Assembly: GCF_965139615.1 (NCBI RefSeq)
Contig: NZ_CBCSIQ010000002.1
Span: 1-64,000, forward strand
Length of the DNA: 64,000 bases
Direction of reading: 5' to 3'
Source: Kerstersia similis
Lineage (GTDB): Bacteria; Pseudomonadota; Gammaproteobacteria; Burkholderiales; Burkholderiaceae_B
Every line of letters begins with the position of its first letter. The stretch's first letter is position 1. A program made the translations under genes and the position numbers. The notes under the pieces are model-generated. The model made no database searches. It was not told where the DNA came from and was given only the letters and a program-made list of their open reading frames with translations. Shown in pieces: positions 17,106 to 25,458 of this stretch.

Positions 17106-18227
17106 GTGGTGGAATCTGCCTTTCTTTCTTGGGATGAAGCGAACAGCACGGCGCGTTTGAGCGGTGAGTGGACGCTCGCCCATTATTCGCAGTTGCAGGC
17201 TGCCACAGGGAACTATCAGGCAGCCAAAGTCAAAGCGCTGGAACTCGGTGCCATCCAATCCCTGGATACCGCTGGTGCGGCCATGTTGCTGGAATGGCTG
17301 GGCAAGGACACCCTGGAACGTTTGCTGGGGCAGGGGGATGGGCTGGAGCCCGCGCGCCTGGCCTTGTTGCAGGCCGTCATTCAGGCCGACCCGCCCTTGC
17401 AGGTGGTGAGCGACAAGAAAGGCAACGCGTTCAGCCAGTTTCTGGAAAATGTCGGCACAGCCACGGAAAACATCTGGCGCAATCTGGTTGGCTTGATGGG
17501 TTTCATCGGCCTCATCATCCAATGCACGGTGGGCGTCATCATTCGGCCGCGGCGCTGGCGGGTGACTGCCATGGTGGCACAGATCGAACAGGCTGGCTTC
17601 AATGCCATTCCCATCGTGATCATGTTGTCATTCATGGTCGGTGCGGTGGTGGCATTCCTGGGGTCAACCATCCTCGCGGATTTTGGCGCTTCCATCTATA
17701 CCGTCAGCCTGGTGGGCTTTTCGTTCCTGCGCGAATTCGGTGTCTTGCTGACGGCCATCCTGATGGCAGGCCGCACGGCCAGTTCTTTCACTGCGCAGAT
17801 AGGCGCAATGAAATCCAACGAGGAAATCGACGCAATACGCGCTCAGGGGCTGGACCCCATGGAGATGCTGGTCGTGCCTCGGGTGCTGGCAATGTTGATT
17901 GCACTGCCCATACTGACTTTCATTGCCATGATGTCCGGTATCCTGGGTGGCATGCTGGTCTGCGCGTTCAGCCTGGATATTTCCCCGACCATGTTCCTGG
18001 CCATCATGCAGGAAAATATTCCGGTGCGGCATTTCGTGCTGGGCATGGTCAAGGCACCGATATTCGCGTTCATGATTGCAGCCATCGGGTGCCGTGAAGG
18101 TTTCTGCGTGCGTGGCAGCGCGCAGTCGGTGGGCGAACACACGACATCAAGCGTGGTGCAGTCGATCTTCCTTGTCATCCTGCTGGACGCTGTGGCTGCA
18201 TTGTTCTACATGGAGATGGGATGGTGA
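17106..18227 (+). CDS. MlaE-type lipid ABC transporter permease fused to a STAS domain
   Basis: A 373-residue protein. Residues about 1-90 form a STAS-like domain (SGEWTLAHYSQLQ, LGAIQSLDTAGAAMLLEWLG), the role played by the separate MlaB protein in E. coli. Residues about 110-373 are an MlaE permease, with NAIPIVIMLSFMVGAVVAFLGS, LAGRTASSF-like MAGRTASSFTAQIGAMKSNEEIDAI and VPRVLAMLIALP. It would form the inner-membrane core of an MCE lipid transporter with the next three genes. Start GTG 17106 or 17109; longer frames upstream read noncoding-like sequence. It overlaps the ATPase gene by seven bases. Confidence 0.88.
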   Translation: MVESAFLSWDEANSTARLSGEWTLAHYSQLQAATGNYQAAKVKALELGAIQSLDTAGAAMLLEWLGKDTLERLLGQGDGLEPARLALLQAVIQADPPLQVVSDKKGNAFSQFLENVGTATENIWRNLVGLMGFIGLIIQCTVGVIIRPRRWRVTAMVAQIEQAGFNAIPIVIMLSFMVGAVVAFLGSTILADFGASIYTVSLVGFSFLREFGVLLTAILMAGRTASSFTAQIGAMKSNEEIDAIRAQGLDPMEMLVVPRVLAMLIALPILTFIAMMSGILGGMLVCAFSLDISPTMFLAIMQENIPVRHFVLGMVKAPIFAFMIAAIGCREGFCVRGSAQSVGEHTTSSVVQSIFLVILLDAVAALFYMEMGW

Positions 18228-19075
18228 CGGAACAGGATGTTGCTGCCGCCAGCGCTGCGGCAGCTGCGCAGCATGCAGCGGGCACTGCTGATGCCGAACC
18301 CATTATCCAAGTGCGCGGCGTGCGCAATCAGTTCGGCAAGCAAGTCGTGCATGACAAGCTGGATCTGGATGTGCGCCGGGGCGAGATTCTGGGCGTCGTT
18401 GGCGGGTCGGGCACCGGGAAGTCGGTGCTGCTGCGCACGATAGTCGGTTTGCAACGGCCTGCGGCTGGCGAGGTCAAGGTGTTTGGCCAGAACTTGCTGG
18501 CATTGCCTGAAGCACAGCGTTCCAAACTGGAGCGCCGCTTCGGTGTGCTGTTTCAAAGCGGCGCCTTGTTTTCCTCGCTGACGGTGACGGAAAACGTTGC
18601 ATTGCCGCTGATTGAACATGCAGGGCTGTCGCGCCCTGAAGCCGAGCGTCTGGCGGGCTTGAAGCTGGCGCTTGCCGGTTTGCCCCCGGATGCTGGGCCG
18701 AAATCGCCGTCTTCGCTATCCGGTGGCATGGTCAAGCGCGCTGCGCTGGCACGTGCGTTGGCGCTGGATCCCGACATCCTGTTCCTGGATGAACCCACGG
18801 CAGGCCTGGACCCCATCGGCGCGGCGGCATTCGACCAATTGATTCTGACCCTGCGCGGTGCGTTGGGTTTTACCGTGTTTCTCGTGACTCACGACCTGGA
18901 CACGCTCTATACGATTTGCGACCGCGTCGCCGTGCTGTCCGATAAGCGCGTACTGGTCGCTGACAGCCTGGATGTCGTGGAGGAGGTTGATAATGACTGG
19001 ATTCGCGCCTATTTCCACGGCCCGCGTGGGCGCTCAGCCGAGCGTGCGGCACGGCAAGTGAAGGAGAGCAACTGA
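18221..19075 (+). CDS. MlaF-type ABC transporter ATPase
   Basis: A 284-residue ABC ATPase. After an Ala-rich N-terminal stretch of about 25 residues come the Walker A loop GGSGTGKS (about 63-70), the signature LSGGMVKR, Walker B ILFLDEPTAGLDP and the switch His in VTHDLD. The LSGGM signature and the FQSGALFSSLTVTENVALPL segment are typical of MlaF/Ttg2A-type ATPases of phospholipid transporters. The start lies inside the end of the STAS-permease gene, and the MCE gene begins one base after its stop, so the operon is tightly packed. Confidence 0.93.
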   Translation: MVTEQDVAAASAAAAAQHAAGTADAEPIIQVRGVRNQFGKQVVHDKLDLDVRRGEILGVVGGSGTGKSVLLRTIVGLQRPAAGEVKVFGQNLLALPEAQRSKLERRFGVLFQSGALFSSLTVTENVALPLIEHAGLSRPEAERLAGLKLALAGLPPDAGPKSPSSLSGGMVKRAALARALALDPDILFLDEPTAGLDPIGAAAFDQLILTLRGALGFTVFLVTHDLDTLYTICDRVAVLSDKRVLVADSLDVVEEVDNDWIRAYFHGPRGRSAERAARQVKESN

Positions 19076-19076
19076 T

Positions 19077-20015
19077 ATGGAAACCCGCGCCCATCATATT
19101 CTGATCGGCACCTTTGTCACGCTGGCCGTGGCCGCCATCATGCTGTTTGCGTTGTGGCTCCACAAATCCTACGGGGATGGTGCCGTTAAACAATACGAAG
19201 TTGTATTCAACGAGACCGTGCGCGGTTTGTCGCAAGGCAGCTCGGTGGAATACAGCGGCATTGTGGTCGGGGAGGTGGCGGCCTTGCGCCTGGATCCGAA
19301 CGACCCGCGCCGCGTGCTGGCTCGTATTTCGATCAAGAGCGATATTCCTGTCCGCAAGGACACCACCGCTGTGCTGGCCCTGACAGGCCTGACGGGCACG
19401 TCGGTGATTCAGCTGGGGGGCGGCTCGCCCGGGAGCCCGTTGCTGGAAGGGCAGCATGGCCAGATCCCGGTCATCGTCGCCGGCCCATCGCCGTTCGCCC
19501 GCATCCTCAATAGTGGCGAAAACACCGTCGCCAATATCAACGATCTGCTGCGCAATGCCAACCGCGTGTTCTCGGAAGAGAACGTGGACAACGTCAGTAA
19601 AATCCTGGCCAACGTTGAGCAGGTCAGCCAGACCATGGCACAGCAAAGCGGCCATGTGTCGGGTATGCTGGAAGCGCTGGCGGACGCAGGCAGGGGGGCG
19701 GACCAAGCACTGTCGCAGATTTCCCAGCTCGCCAGTACGGCAGAGAAGGCCGTTGGCGAACGGGGGGCGGCGATCATGGATAACGTACGTAAGACCACGG
19801 AATCCCTGTCGCGTATCTCGGCAGAAACCGAACACCTGCTGGCCAATCATTATGGCGCGCTGGCCAGCGGCATGCAGGGGCTGAGCGATATCGGCCCGGC
19901 GATCCGCGAGCTGCGCAGCACGCTGGTCACCCTGCGCGCGCTTATTCAGCGTCTGAATGAAGACCCGGCAGGCTATTTGCTGGGCCGCGACACCATACAG
20001 GAGTTCAAACCATGA
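19077..20015 (+). CDS. MCE (MlaD/PqiB-type) lipid transport protein
   Basis: A 312-residue protein with one N-terminal membrane anchor (residues about 10-30) and an MCE domain at about 35-120 (VVFNETVRGLSQGSSVEYSGIVVGEV, ALTGLTGTSVIQLGGG). A long helical C-terminal part follows, rich in Asn, Glu and Gln heptads (about 150-290). MCE proteins form periplasmic hexameric rings that carry phospholipids between membranes. It partners the permease and ATPase upstream; its last codons overlap the lipoprotein gene by ATGA. Confidence 0.92.
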   Translation: METRAHHILIGTFVTLAVAAIMLFALWLHKSYGDGAVKQYEVVFNETVRGLSQGSSVEYSGIVVGEVAALRLDPNDPRRVLARISIKSDIPVRKDTTAVLALTGLTGTSVIQLGGGSPGSPLLEGQHGQIPVIVAGPSPFARILNSGENTVANINDLLRNANRVFSEENVDNVSKILANVEQVSQTMAQQSGHVSGMLEALADAGRGADQALSQISQLASTAEKAVGERGAAIMDNVRKTTESLSRISAETEHLLANHYGALASGMQGLSDIGPAIRELRSTLVTLRALIQRLNEDPAGYLLGRDTIQEFKP

Positions 20016-20683
20016 GCGCAATCCTTCGTGGCCGCGTGCTGGCTGCTGCTGCCATCCTGGCCGGCCTGGGCGCGTGCTCCATCTTGCCGCCGCCGGTTGT
20101 GCGGACGCCCTATGTTCTGCCTATGACAACGACATCTGCTGATGCGCAGTTGCCGCAAGCGGGCTGGAGTGTGCGGGTCGTGACGCCGAATGCGGTACGT
20201 TCGCTGGCTAGCCGCCAATGGTGGGTGGTGGCGCCTGATGCCAGCGTGAGCGCATACAAAGATGTACTTTGGGCAGAGGCGGCCCCGGTCATGGTGCGTG
20301 AGCGCCTGATTACCGCATTTGTCGATGCGCGCCGTTTCAGTGGCGTCAGCAACGAACTCTCCGGCTTGCCGGCGGATTTTGAGCTGGAGTCCAGCCTGCG
20401 TGCGTTCCAGGTGTTAAGCCAGCCGGATGGCACTGGGACGGTCTATGTTCGCCTGGATGCCGATTTGCTGCACCTGGATTCCCGCCGTGTCGTCTCGGAC
20501 AAAGTGTTTGAAGAACGGGTAACAGTGCCCAACCTGAACGCTGAAACCTTGGTGCAAGCCTATGGCCGGGCAACGGATGCCCTGGCGACGGATGTCCTCA
20601 GCTGGGCGATTACTGAGGGCAACAAGAACTGGAAAACTGCCGCTACGCAGGTAGAGCCGGTGCTGCTGCGCAAGCTGCAGTAA
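20012..20683 (+). CDS. ABC-type transport auxiliary lipoprotein (PqiC/DUF330-like)
   Basis: A 223-residue lipoprotein: signal sequence with lipobox LAGLGAC placing the lipidated Cys at residue 22. The mature part has the family's YVLPM start and a beta-rich body (WSVRVVTPNAVRSLASRQWWVV, LSGLPADFELESSLRAFQVL). PqiC-like lipoproteins sit on the outer membrane and dock MCE assemblies. It is the last gene of the four-gene operon, overlaps the MCE gene by four bases and is followed by a strong terminator. No MlaC-like periplasmic carrier is encoded here. Confidence 0.88.
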   Translation: MSAILRGRVLAAAAILAGLGACSILPPPVVRTPYVLPMTTTSADAQLPQAGWSVRVVTPNAVRSLASRQWWVVAPDASVSAYKDVLWAEAAPVMVRERLITAFVDARRFSGVSNELSGLPADFELESSLRAFQVLSQPDGTGTVYVRLDADLLHLDSRRVVSDKVFEERVTVPNLNAETLVQAYGRATDALATDVLSWAITEGNKNWKTAATQVEPVLLRKLQ

Positions 20684-20730
20684 GTCGAGCGGTTAACGAC
20701 AGCCGGGGTATTGCCCTGGTAGTTCGGAAG

Positions 20731-20768
20731 AACAGGCCCCTGCCTTAACGGCAGGGGCCTGTTTTTTT
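20731..20768 (+). terminator. Strong rho-independent terminator of the MCE operon
   Basis: ACAGGCCCCTGCC pairs perfectly with GGCAGGGGCCTGT over a five-base loop (TTAAC), followed by a run of seven T residues. It starts about 48 bases after the lipoprotein stop codon. Confidence 0.95.
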
Positions 20769-20981
20769 ATGCCCCGCAAGCCCGCAACGCGTGGATGGGG
20801 GAGGGCGATCCTTCATCTGATATGCTTTTTTTTCTGATTTCTGATTCTGTACTGAAAAAGCGCTGGCGCTTAAGGTTCAGGTGTGGTCATGAGCAGCTTT
20901 CAAGCCTGGATGTGGCCACCTGTGCCACGTTGCAGCGCCGTGCCTGGAAACCGGGGAAGGCGCCGCGCTCTTGGGAGTTTC

Positions 20982-22418
20982 ATGATGGAAGCAAGCGCAT
21001 TACTGCTGGCGCGCATCCAGTTTGGTTTTACTGTTTCGTTCCATATTATTTTTCCAGCCATCACAATCGGGCTGGCCAGCTATCTGGCGGTGCTGGAAGC
21101 CTGTTGGCTGAAAACCCGCCGGCCGGAGTATCGCGATCTGTATCATTACTGGAGCCGTATTTTTGCCGTCAATTTCGGCATGGGCGTGGTATCCGGCCTG
21201 GTCATGGCATATCAGTTTGGTACAAACTGGAGCTATTTTTCTGAATATGCCGGCAGCATCACCGGCCCGCTGCTCGCCTATGAAGTGCTGACGGCCTTCT
21301 TCCTGGAAGCCGGTTTTCTCGGGGTCATGCTGTTTGGCTGGCAGCGGGTCGGCCCTGGCCTGCATTTCTTTTCCACCGTCATGGTGGCGATTGGAACGCT
21401 GATTTCCGCCACCTGGATTCTGGCCTCCAACAGCTGGATGCAGACGCCTGCCGGTTACGCGATAGAGGCGGGCAGAATCATTCCTACCGACTGGTTGGCC
21501 GTCATTTTCAACCCCTCGTTCCCGTATCGCTTGGCGCATATGGGCCTGGCTGCCTTTGTGGCGACGGCGTTGCTGGTGGCGGCAACCGGTGCATGGCATC
21601 TGCGCCAGGGGAATCAGAATATCCGCGTGCGCCGCATGTTTGCGATGGCGCTGGGCATGTTGCTGCTGGTGGCGCCGCTGCAGGCGGTGGTAGGGGATAT
21701 GCATGGTCTGAACACCCTGAAGCATCAGCCTGCCAAAATTGCGGCCATGGAAGGGCATTGGGAAAATCATCCCGGCGAAGGCTTTCCGCTGCTGCTGTTT
21801 GCCGTGCCGGATATGGAAACCGAATCCAACCGTTATGAAATCGGCATTCCGCGGTTGGGCAGCCTGATTCTCACGCACAGCCTGGATGGCGAAATTCCGG
21901 GCTTGAAGGATTTCCCGGCGGCGGATCGGCCGAATGCCACCGTCGTGTTCTGGTCGTTCCGCATCATGGTGGGGTTGGGCCTGCTGATGATCCTGCTGGC
22001 GCTGTGGGCCGCCTGGGCACGGTGGCGGGGGAAGCTGTATCACGCCAGACGCTTGCAGACATTCGCAATATGGATGGGCCCCACCGGATTGATTGCGATC
22101 CTGGCCGGTTGGTACACCACGGAAATCGGCCGCCAGCCCTGGGTGGTCTATGGCCTGATGCGCACTTCCGATGCGGCGACACCGCACAGCACGCTGACCA
22201 TGGGCATCACTCTGGCAGTATTCATCGCGGTGTATTTGCTCGTGTTCGGCGTGGGGATCTGGTATCTGCTGCGTTTGTTGGCCCAGCCGCCGGAAATCAG
22301 CGGCCCGGACGGGCATGAGCCGGATGACAAAGCGCCCGGCATGTTGCATGCGCATGGCATGGCCGTGCCTGCAAACTTCCCGGCAGCCACTGCAACGCAC
22401 CGGAATACGGAGGCCTGA
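20982..22418 (+). CDS. cioA: Cytochrome bd-type quinol oxidase subunit I (cyanide-insensitive type)
   Basis: A 478-residue subunit I of a bd oxidase, which oxidises quinol and reduces oxygen to water in the inner membrane. It has the conserved LLARIQFGFTVSFHIIFPAITIG start with the haem-ligand His, GLVMAYQFGTNWSYFSEYAG, GFLGVMLFGW, and GWYTTEIGRQPWVVYGLMRTSDA in the C-terminal half. The periplasmic Q-loop is short, which is typical of the CioA branch rather than E. coli CydA. Start at ATG 20982 with GGGAG upstream. It is followed without a gap by subunit II. Confidence 0.94.
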   Translation: MMEASALLLARIQFGFTVSFHIIFPAITIGLASYLAVLEACWLKTRRPEYRDLYHYWSRIFAVNFGMGVVSGLVMAYQFGTNWSYFSEYAGSITGPLLAYEVLTAFFLEAGFLGVMLFGWQRVGPGLHFFSTVMVAIGTLISATWILASNSWMQTPAGYAIEAGRIIPTDWLAVIFNPSFPYRLAHMGLAAFVATALLVAATGAWHLRQGNQNIRVRRMFAMALGMLLLVAPLQAVVGDMHGLNTLKHQPAKIAAMEGHWENHPGEGFPLLLFAVPDMETESNRYEIGIPRLGSLILTHSLDGEIPGLKDFPAADRPNATVVFWSFRIMVGLGLLMILLALWAAWARWRGKLYHARRLQTFAIWMGPTGLIAILAGWYTTEIGRQPWVVYGLMRTSDAATPHSTLTMGITLAVFIAVYLLVFGVGIWYLLRLLAQPPEISGPDGHEPDDKAPGMLHAHGMAVPANFPAATATHRNTEA

Positions 22419-23426
22419 ATGGGCATTGATCTGGCAGTTCTTTGGGCGATCATCATCCTCTTCGGTGTGCTGATGTACGTCATCCTGGATGGTTTCGATC
22501 TCGGGGTTGGCATTCTGTTTCCCTTCGTCAGCGAACGCGAGGATAGGGATGTCATGGTCAATACCGTGGCGCCGGTCTGGGATGGCAATGAAACCTGGCT
22601 GGTCTTGGGCGGTGCTGGCCTGATGGCGGCTTTCCCCCTGGCCTATGCTGTCTTGCTGCATGCCTTCTATATCCCGTTGCTGCTCATGCTGCTGGGGCTG
22701 ATCTTCCGGGGTGTGGCCTTTGAGTTCCGCTTCAAGGCCACTCCGGGCCATCAGCGCTACTGGGATATCGCCTTCATGGGCGGCTCGCTGGTCGCTGCGC
22801 TGTGCCAGGGCATTGTCCTGGGCGCGTTTGTGGAAGGTATCACCATGGATGGCCATCGCTACGCTGGCGGTATTTTCGACTGGGCAACACCCTTTTCACT
22901 GCTGTCTGGTGTCGGGGTTGTCGTGGCGTATGCCTTGCTGGGCAGCACCTGGCTGGTGCTGAAAACAGAAGGTGCCTTGCAGCGCCGGATGGCCCGCCTG
23001 GCACGGCCGCTGACCTGGCTGATGCTGGCATGCATCGCGTTGGTCAGCCTGTTCACGCCGCTAGTGCAAGGCCATATTGCCCAGCACTGGTTCAGCTGGC
23101 CCGGGATGTTGTGGCTGGCGCCCGTGCCGATACTGGTAGTGCTCCTGGCCATGGGGCTGTTGCGCGCACTGGGCCGGCATGCGGATGGCGCACCATTTGT
23201 CTTGGCCTTGTGCCTGATTTTATTGGGCTATGGCGGCCTGGGGGCAGCGATCTGGCCGTACATCATCTTGCCTGGCATCACGATCTGGGACGCCGCTGCA
23301 CCGGCGCAGAGCCAGGGCTTCGCATTGGTAGGCGCCTTGCTGATCGTACCCGTCATCCTGATGTACACGGCATGGTCATATTTTGTGTTTCGCGGGAAAG
23401 TCAAACGCGGTGAGGGGTATCATTAA
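22419..23426 (+). CDS. cioB: Cytochrome bd-type quinol oxidase subunit II
   Basis: A 335-residue subunit II with eight or nine hydrophobic segments. It shows the family's LAVLWAIIILFGVLMYVILDGFDLGVGILFP start split over residues 4-34, the VAPVWDGNETWLVLGGAGLMAAFP loop and GLIFRGVAFEFR. Its ATG follows the cioA stop codon directly, so the subunits are coupled. Its stop codon TAA overlaps the ATG of the small membrane protein gene (TAATGG). Confidence 0.94.
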   Translation: MGIDLAVLWAIIILFGVLMYVILDGFDLGVGILFPFVSEREDRDVMVNTVAPVWDGNETWLVLGGAGLMAAFPLAYAVLLHAFYIPLLLMLLGLIFRGVAFEFRFKATPGHQRYWDIAFMGGSLVAALCQGIVLGAFVEGITMDGHRYAGGIFDWATPFSLLSGVGVVVAYALLGSTWLVLKTEGALQRRMARLARPLTWLMLACIALVSLFTPLVQGHIAQHWFSWPGMLWLAPVPILVVLLAMGLLRALGRHADGAPFVLALCLILLGYGGLGAAIWPYIILPGITIWDAAAPAQSQGFALVGALLIVPVILMYTAWSYFVFRGKVKRGEGYH

Positions 23427-23794
23427 TGGTAACTAAACAGCGGGCAATCAGACTGCAGGCAATCGAACTGCAAAAACCGATGTCAGGCGAGGTGCGCCCG
23501 GCATCCTGGGGCAAGCGGCTGGCCTGGCTGGCGGGGATATGGCTGGCAAGTATCCTGGTGCTGACGCTCATGGCCTATGGCATGCGGCTGCTGATGTCAG
23601 CCGCAGGCATGACGGCAGGGCAGGATCGCAGCGTCGCGGTGATGGAAAGCATGGTGCCCGGCCCAGGCCGGCTGATGTTCAAGGCGCCGCCGGACGCCGT
23701 CTCCGGGCAGGCAGCCACTGCGCAAGCGACTGTGCTTGCCTCGGGCGAGAGGGCAGGCACAGCTTTGCAGGCAAGGGGAATGGAACGCTCATGA
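23426..23794 (+). CDS. Long DUF2474-type small subunit of the bd oxidase
   Basis: A 122-residue protein whose centre matches DUF2474, the CydX-like single-helix proteins found after CioAB: WGKRLAWLAGIWLAS then LTLMAYGMRLLMSAAGMT (about residues 28-63). Usual members are about 40-60 residues. This one has about 27 extra residues before the helix and about 60 after, the latter Ala-, Ser- and Gly-rich and of low complexity. It overlaps cioB by one base and the MocR gene by four, so it is translated as part of the oxidase operon. The extension could be an unrelated frame retained by coupling. Confidence 0.75.
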   Translation: MVTKQRAIRLQAIELQKPMSGEVRPASWGKRLAWLAGIWLASILVLTLMAYGMRLLMSAAGMTAGQDRSVAVMESMVPGPGRLMFKAPPDAVSGQAATAQATVLASGERAGTALQARGMERS

Positions 23795-25227
23795 AGCGCT
23801 ACGAAGTCCTGGCCAATGAATTTTCAGAGGCCATCCGTAACGGCATCTGGCGTGCGGGCGACCGCCTGCCGTCGGTGCGCAGCCTGGCCCGCGAGCGCGG
23901 CGTCAGCCCGACCACGATTTTCAGCGCCTACTATCTGTTGGAATCCTGGGGGCTGGTGCGGGCCCAGGATCGTTCGGGCTATTACGTTGTAGGCCATCCC
24001 GTTGTACGCCCGCCAGAGTTCGACGGCACGCAGGCTGAAGTGGCGGGCCAGGTGGTGCAGGCCAAAGTGATTGACCGGGTATTCGATCTCCTGAGCGCCA
24101 TGCTGCGCCGGGATGTGGTGCCGCTGGGCGCCGCTTTCCCCAGCGCGCGCCTGTTCCCGCTGGAGCGCCTGGGGCAGTTGGTAGGAAAGGCCGCCAGGAA
24201 TGTTGATCCCTGGTCCACGGTGGATAATCTCAGCATGGGCGATTTGCGCCTGCGCCGCAATATCGCGCGCCGCTATGCGGCGACAGGCAAGGCCGTGCAT
24301 GCGGATGAGGTCATCATCACCAACGGGGCGATGGAAGCGCTGAACCTGTGCCTGATGTCGGTGGCCCGGCCGGGCGACGCCGTGGCGGTGGAGTCGCCGG
24401 CATTCTATGGCGTATTCCAGGCGCTGGAACGCCTGGGCCTGCGTGCCATCGAAATCCCGACTCACCCGGAACACGGTATGGATCTGCAGGTGCTGGAACA
24501 GGTGTTCGCCGAGCAGCGTCCTGCTGCCTGCTGGGTCATGAGCCATTTCCAGAATCCGCTGGGCAGTCTCATGCCCGAAGCCAAGAAAAAAGCCATGGCA
24601 GACCTGGCTGCCAAGTATCGCATCCCGCTCATCGAGGATGATGTCTATGGCGAGCTGCATTTCAGCAATGAAGCGCTGCAACCCATCAAAACCTACGACC
24701 GCGACGGCTGGGTGCTGCACTGTTCATCATTTTCCAAAACCCTGGCGCCGCATTATCGCGTGGGCTGGGCCATTCCAGGCCGCTTCATCGACCGCATGGC
24801 CCGACAGAAACTGACCTTCAGCCTGGCAGCCTCCATGCCGGCGCAGGTGGCGCTGGCTGCCTACCTGGAACAAGGCAGCTACGACAAGCAGCTGCGCCTG
24901 TTGCGCCGTACCCTGCAAGCCTCGCAGGGGGAAATGCTGCATGCCATTGCCGACAGCTTTCCCGCTGAAACGCGATGCACCCGGCCGGAAGGCGGTTATT
25001 TCCTGTGGCTGGAACTGCCGCAGGATGTCGATGCCATGGCCTTGTTCCAGACCGCGCTGGAGGGTGGCGTCTCGCTTGCGCCCGGCACCATGTTCACGGC
25101 CAAAGACGGTGCCTATGGCCACTGCGTGCGTCTGAACTACGGGCTGGAATGGAATGACGCCGTCGCCCGGGCCGTGCAATGGCTGGGGCGCAGCGTCCGG
25201 GCCGTCGTTCCCTTGCAGGCGGCCTGA
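23791..25227 (+). CDS. MocR family regulator (GntR HTH fused to PLP aminotransferase fold)
   Basis: A 478-residue MocR/PdxR-type protein. Residues about 1-70 are a GntR winged helix (NEFSEAIRNGIWRAGDRLPSVRSLARERGVSP). Residues about 110-470 are a fold type I aminotransferase domain with the PLP-binding Lys at K316 (SSFSKTLAPHYRVGW). Such proteins sense PLP-bound amines and control nearby genes. ATG 23791 overlaps the previous stop (ATGA). A regulator coupled directly to the terminal-oxidase operon is unusual and may mean autoregulation of the oxidase; target and ligand are unknown. Confidence 0.9.
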   Translation: MKRYEVLANEFSEAIRNGIWRAGDRLPSVRSLARERGVSPTTIFSAYYLLESWGLVRAQDRSGYYVVGHPVVRPPEFDGTQAEVAGQVVQAKVIDRVFDLLSAMLRRDVVPLGAAFPSARLFPLERLGQLVGKAARNVDPWSTVDNLSMGDLRLRRNIARRYAATGKAVHADEVIITNGAMEALNLCLMSVARPGDAVAVESPAFYGVFQALERLGLRAIEIPTHPEHGMDLQVLEQVFAEQRPAACWVMSHFQNPLGSLMPEAKKKAMADLAAKYRIPLIEDDVYGELHFSNEALQPIKTYDRDGWVLHCSSFSKTLAPHYRVGWAIPGRFIDRMARQKLTFSLAASMPAQVALAAYLEQGSYDKQLRLLRRTLQASQGEMLHAIADSFPAETRCTRPEGGYFLWLELPQDVDAMALFQTALEGGVSLAPGTMFTAKDGAYGHCVRLNYGLEWNDAVARAVQWLGRSVRAVVPLQAA

Positions 25228-25458
25228 GGCTTTCTATTGGCAGTGGCAGCGCCTGGCCTGGCCAGCCTGCCTGATTTTCATACTGCCGGTATCAGCTTAT
25301 AGAAAAACTGTCTAAGAGCGGGGTGGGGTGTTCTTATATCCTTGTCACTCCCCATTCCCGCCTTCATGCGGGGAAAACGGTCGCCTGGGGCCCGCAGGCA
25401 GCTGCTGATGGTACTGCCTGACCATAGGTTTGGCGTCCTGGCGCATCTGGATTCCTGT

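Noticed and set aside
21000..22856. 618-codon minus-strand open frame
   Set aside because: It lies antisense to cioA and cioB, is His/Gln-rich and has no family resemblance.
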